Below, piece by piece: positions 62,296 through 64,000 of a stretch of DNA of 64,000 nt. Where the stretch lies: assembly GCA_902627935.1 (NCBI GenBank), contig CACOLA010000002.1, positions 207,026 through 271,025 of the forward strand, read 5' to 3'. The position numbers were made by a program, and so were the translations under genes. Within the stretch, counting starts at the first letter, position 1; each line of letters starts with the position of its first letter. This DNA comes from an uncultured Pelagibacteraceae bacterium (GTDB lineage Bacteria > Pseudomonadota > Alphaproteobacteria > Pelagibacterales > Pelagibacteraceae). A model generated the notes under the pieces. The model saw only the letters and a program-made list of their open reading frames with translations, ran no database searches and was not told the origin of the DNA.

Positions 62296-63654
62296 ATGTT
62301 TGAAAATTTAACAAATAAATTTGAGGAAGTTTTTTCTTCTTTAAAAAAAGCCCCATCACTTGATGCAAATCAGGTTGATGAAGGACTTCGAGGAATAAGA
62401 CAAGCTTTATTAGAGGCTGATGTGTCTCTTGAAGTTGCTAAAGATTTTATTGAAAAGGTTAAACCAAAAGCATTAGGTCAAGAAATTATTAGATCAACAT
62501 CACCTGGTGATATGGTGGTAAAGATTGTTTATGATGAATTAGTTAATCTTTTAGGTGAAAAAAATAACGATGTAAATTTAAATGCGGTTCCGCCAGTACC
62601 AATGATGCTGGTCGGGTTACAAGGTTCTGGTAAAACAACAACAACTGCTAAACTGGCAAGATATTTAGAGAATACAAAAAATAAGAAAGTAATGATGGTC
62701 AGTTTAGATATTTACAGACCAGCTGCTCAAGAGCAGTTAAAATCTTTGGGTGAACAAAATGATATATTAACTCTTCCAATAATTGAAGGCCAACTACCCA
62801 GTGATATTTGTCAAAGAGCAATTAGTGCAGCAAACTTGAATGGCGCAGATATTATCTTATTCGATACTGCTGGTAGAACACAAATAGATTTGCAGATGAT
62901 GAGTGAAATTAAACAAATTGAAAATACCATCAAACCAGTAGAGACATTTTTAGTTGCAGACTCGCTTACAGGACAAGTAGCTGCATCAGTAGCAAAAGAA
63001 TTTAATAACACAGTAAATTTATCTGGAATTATTTTAACAAGAGTAGATGGTGATGCGAGAGGTGGAGCTGCTGTAAGTATGAAATTTGTTTCACAGGTTC
63101 CAATTAAATTTTTAGGTATTGGTGAAAAGATTGAAAATTTTGAAGTTTTTCACCCAGATAGAATTGCAAATAGAATTCTTGGAATGGGAGATATCGTTTC
63201 TCTGGTTGAAAAAGCAGCCCATGATCTTGGTGAAGAAAATATAAAAAAAACAGAGGAAAATTTAAAAAAAGGGCAATTCTCAATGCAAGATTATTTAATT
63301 CAACTAAGACAAATGAAAAAAATGGGAGGGATCGAAGGCATAATGTCTTTCATGCCAGGTGTTTCAAAGGTTAAATCTCAAATGGATGCAGCAGGTATTG
63401 ATGAGAGTGTTATTACAAAAAATGAGGCTATAATTTTATCAATGACCAAAAAAGAAAAGGAGAACCCAAAAATAATTGATGGTTCTAGAAAAAAAAGAAT
63501 TGCTAATGGTTCAGGAACTGACCCAGCCACTATCAATAAATTGTTAAAACAATTTAAAATGATGTCTGAAATGATGAAGAAGATGTCAAAAGGAAATCTG
63601 AAAGGTATGTCTGATAAAGGAATACCACCAGAATTATTTAATCAATTAAAATAA
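62296..63654 (+). CDS. ffh: Ffh, signal recognition particle protein
   Basis: The SRP54 subunit of 452 residues. The N-domain occupies ~1-95; the G-domain has GLQGSGKTTTTAKL (107-120), DIYRPAAQEQL, LFDTAGRTQID, TRVDGDARGGAA and FLGIGEKIENFEVFHP; the Met-rich M-domain has MKKMGGIEGIMSFMPGV and FKMMSEMMKKMSKGN. With 4.5S RNA it binds signal sequences and docks on FtsY. I chose ATG 62296 (MFENLTNKFEEVF) over an upstream GTG. rpsP follows 12 bases later. Confidence 0.97.
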   Translation: MFENLTNKFEEVFSSLKKAPSLDANQVDEGLRGIRQALLEADVSLEVAKDFIEKVKPKALGQEIIRSTSPGDMVVKIVYDELVNLLGEKNNDVNLNAVPPVPMMLVGLQGSGKTTTTAKLARYLENTKNKKVMMVSLDIYRPAAQEQLKSLGEQNDILTLPIIEGQLPSDICQRAISAANLNGADIILFDTAGRTQIDLQMMSEIKQIENTIKPVETFLVADSLTGQVAASVAKEFNNTVNLSGIILTRVDGDARGGAAVSMKFVSQVPIKFLGIGEKIENFEVFHPDRIANRILGMGDIVSLVEKAAHDLGEENIKKTEENLKKGQFSMQDYLIQLRQMKKMGGIEGIMSFMPGVSKVKSQMDAAGIDESVITKNEAIILSMTKKEKENPKIIDGSRKKRIANGSGTDPATINKLLKQFKMMSEMMKKMSKGNLKGMSDKGIPPELFNQLK

Positions 63655-63666
63655 AAAGGAGAATAA

Positions 63667-64000
63667 ATGTTAAAATTAAGATTATCTAGGGGTGGCACAA
63701 AAAAGAGGCCAGTTTATAAGGTTGTTGTAGCCGACAGCCGATTTGCTAGAGACGGTAGATTTATAGAGAAAGTAGGTTTCTTTAATCCACTGTTACCAAA
63801 AGAAAAAAAGGAAAGAATTGGATTAGAGGCTGAGAGAATAAAATACTGGCTGGGCCAAGGTGCACAGCCTACAACAAGAGTAGCTAGAATTTTAGGTGAG
63901 AATGAATTGATGCCTATGCCTGCTAATGGAAATAATCCACAAAAAGCAATTCCAAAAAAAGATAGGAAAAAAGAAGGTTCGGAAGATACTAAAAAGGAAG
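63667..64000 (+). CDS. rpsP: Ribosomal protein S16 (3'-truncated by window end)
   Basis: The ORF begins with ATG 63667 after a strong ribosome-binding site (AAAAAGGAG, 63653-63661). It has the S16 signature: [20 protein letters not shown], then [19 protein letters not shown] and [18 protein letters not shown]. The last visible residues are Lys/Glu-rich, an extended S16 tail common in alphaproteobacteria. It continues beyond the window. Order ffh-rpsP is conserved, usually followed by rimM, trmD and rplS. Confidence 0.97.
   Translation, partial: MLKLRLSRGGTKKRPVYKVVVADSRFARDGRFIEKVGFFNPLLPKEKKERIGLEAERIKYWLGQGAQPTTRVARILGENELMPMPANGNNPQKAIPKKDRKKEGSEDTKKE

Noticed and set aside
1..64000. CRISPR arrays or long direct repeats
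   Set aside because: Poly-A and AAAT-type runs recur because of base composition; no regularly spaced repeat of 20-40 bases was found.
1..64000. Mobile elements, phage genes or toxin-antitoxin pairs
   Set aside because: No transposase, integrase or phage structural motif appears, and no small gene pair resembles a toxin-antitoxin system.

Overview
This window is AT-rich (about 30% G+C by eye), densely coded DNA with many start/stop overlaps and no rRNA, insertion sequence, phage gene or CRISPR array. Gene content and style point to an alphaproteobacterium of the SAR11 (Pelagibacterales) type. The signs are very short spacers, an MtkA/MtkB/malyl-CoA lyase set, a TRAP transporter with a Tat-signal binding protein, DUF2794, YciB, System I cytochrome c maturation, and a dapF-ftsY / ffh-rpsP neighbourhood. 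The taxonomic call is inference from gene content. No stretch longer than about 200 bases lacks a gene or a candidate RNA.

Layout. 1-3750: histidine genes hisA, hisF and hisE, interrupted by a 29-codon membrane ORF and a secreted polysaccharide-lyase-like gene, followed by a DUF2061 membrane protein. 3780-7642: malyl-CoA lyase and malate-CoA ligase (mcl-mtkA-mtkB), a HIT protein and a GNAT acetyltransferase. 7639-12074: lolA and ftsK (minus), a UbiH-like hydroxylase (plus) and a LON-domain protein (minus). 12142-17623: tRNA-Gly(GCC) almost abutting a sulfotransferase gene, then phhB, purH, a heparinase II/III-like protein, rpe and a YggT-like protein. 17695-22583: a two-component sodium:solute symporter of the acetate type and acetyl-CoA synthetase with an unusual lysine/arginine-rich N-terminus. 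22600-28486: EVE protein, tsaD, hemC, hemD, MscS, YggT, folD and two small membrane proteins.

28483-37663 is the most accessory-looking part. It holds a PQQ-type sugar dehydrogenase, a heme-degrading-monooxygenase-like protein, an SDR without its catalytic Tyr, and a photolyase of the FeS-BCP branch coupled to DUF2256, a DUF4174-like protein and a secreted FG-GAP/ASPIC protein. A fasciclin protein, a Cys-rich secreted protein, a glutamine amidotransferase and a second photolyase-like protein follow. In that second protein the FAD domain comes first and a possible alpha/beta domain follows, which may be a circular permutation. 37665-42537: argG, an IalB-like protein, aldo/keto reductase, Bax-inhibitor family, DUF2794, YciB and HspQ.

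42699-46803: ccmCDEFGH for cytochrome c maturation, preceded by a 15-bp hairpin. 46827-57881: a PagL-like protein and then a 2-hydroxy/2-oxo acid module. The module has two tandem FMN hydroxy-acid dehydrogenases, an aminotransferase, a GlcD-type FAD dehydrogenase, a D-2-hydroxyacid dehydrogenase, a DctPQM TRAP transporter with a strong terminator after dctP, and an amidase. 57883-end: a small membrane protein, a DMT exporter, an alpha/beta hydrolase, a secreted protein, ftsY and dapF (minus), a structured intergenic RNA candidate, ffh and the start of rpsP.

How the genes may work together: acetyl-CoA is supplied by acetate uptake and Acs, and by malate cleavage through Mtk/Mcl, which also yields glyoxylate. 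Glyoxylate, glycolate or lactate-like acids could be handled by the oxidases, reductase and aminotransferase at 47-53 kb. This metabolic link is inference from gene content.
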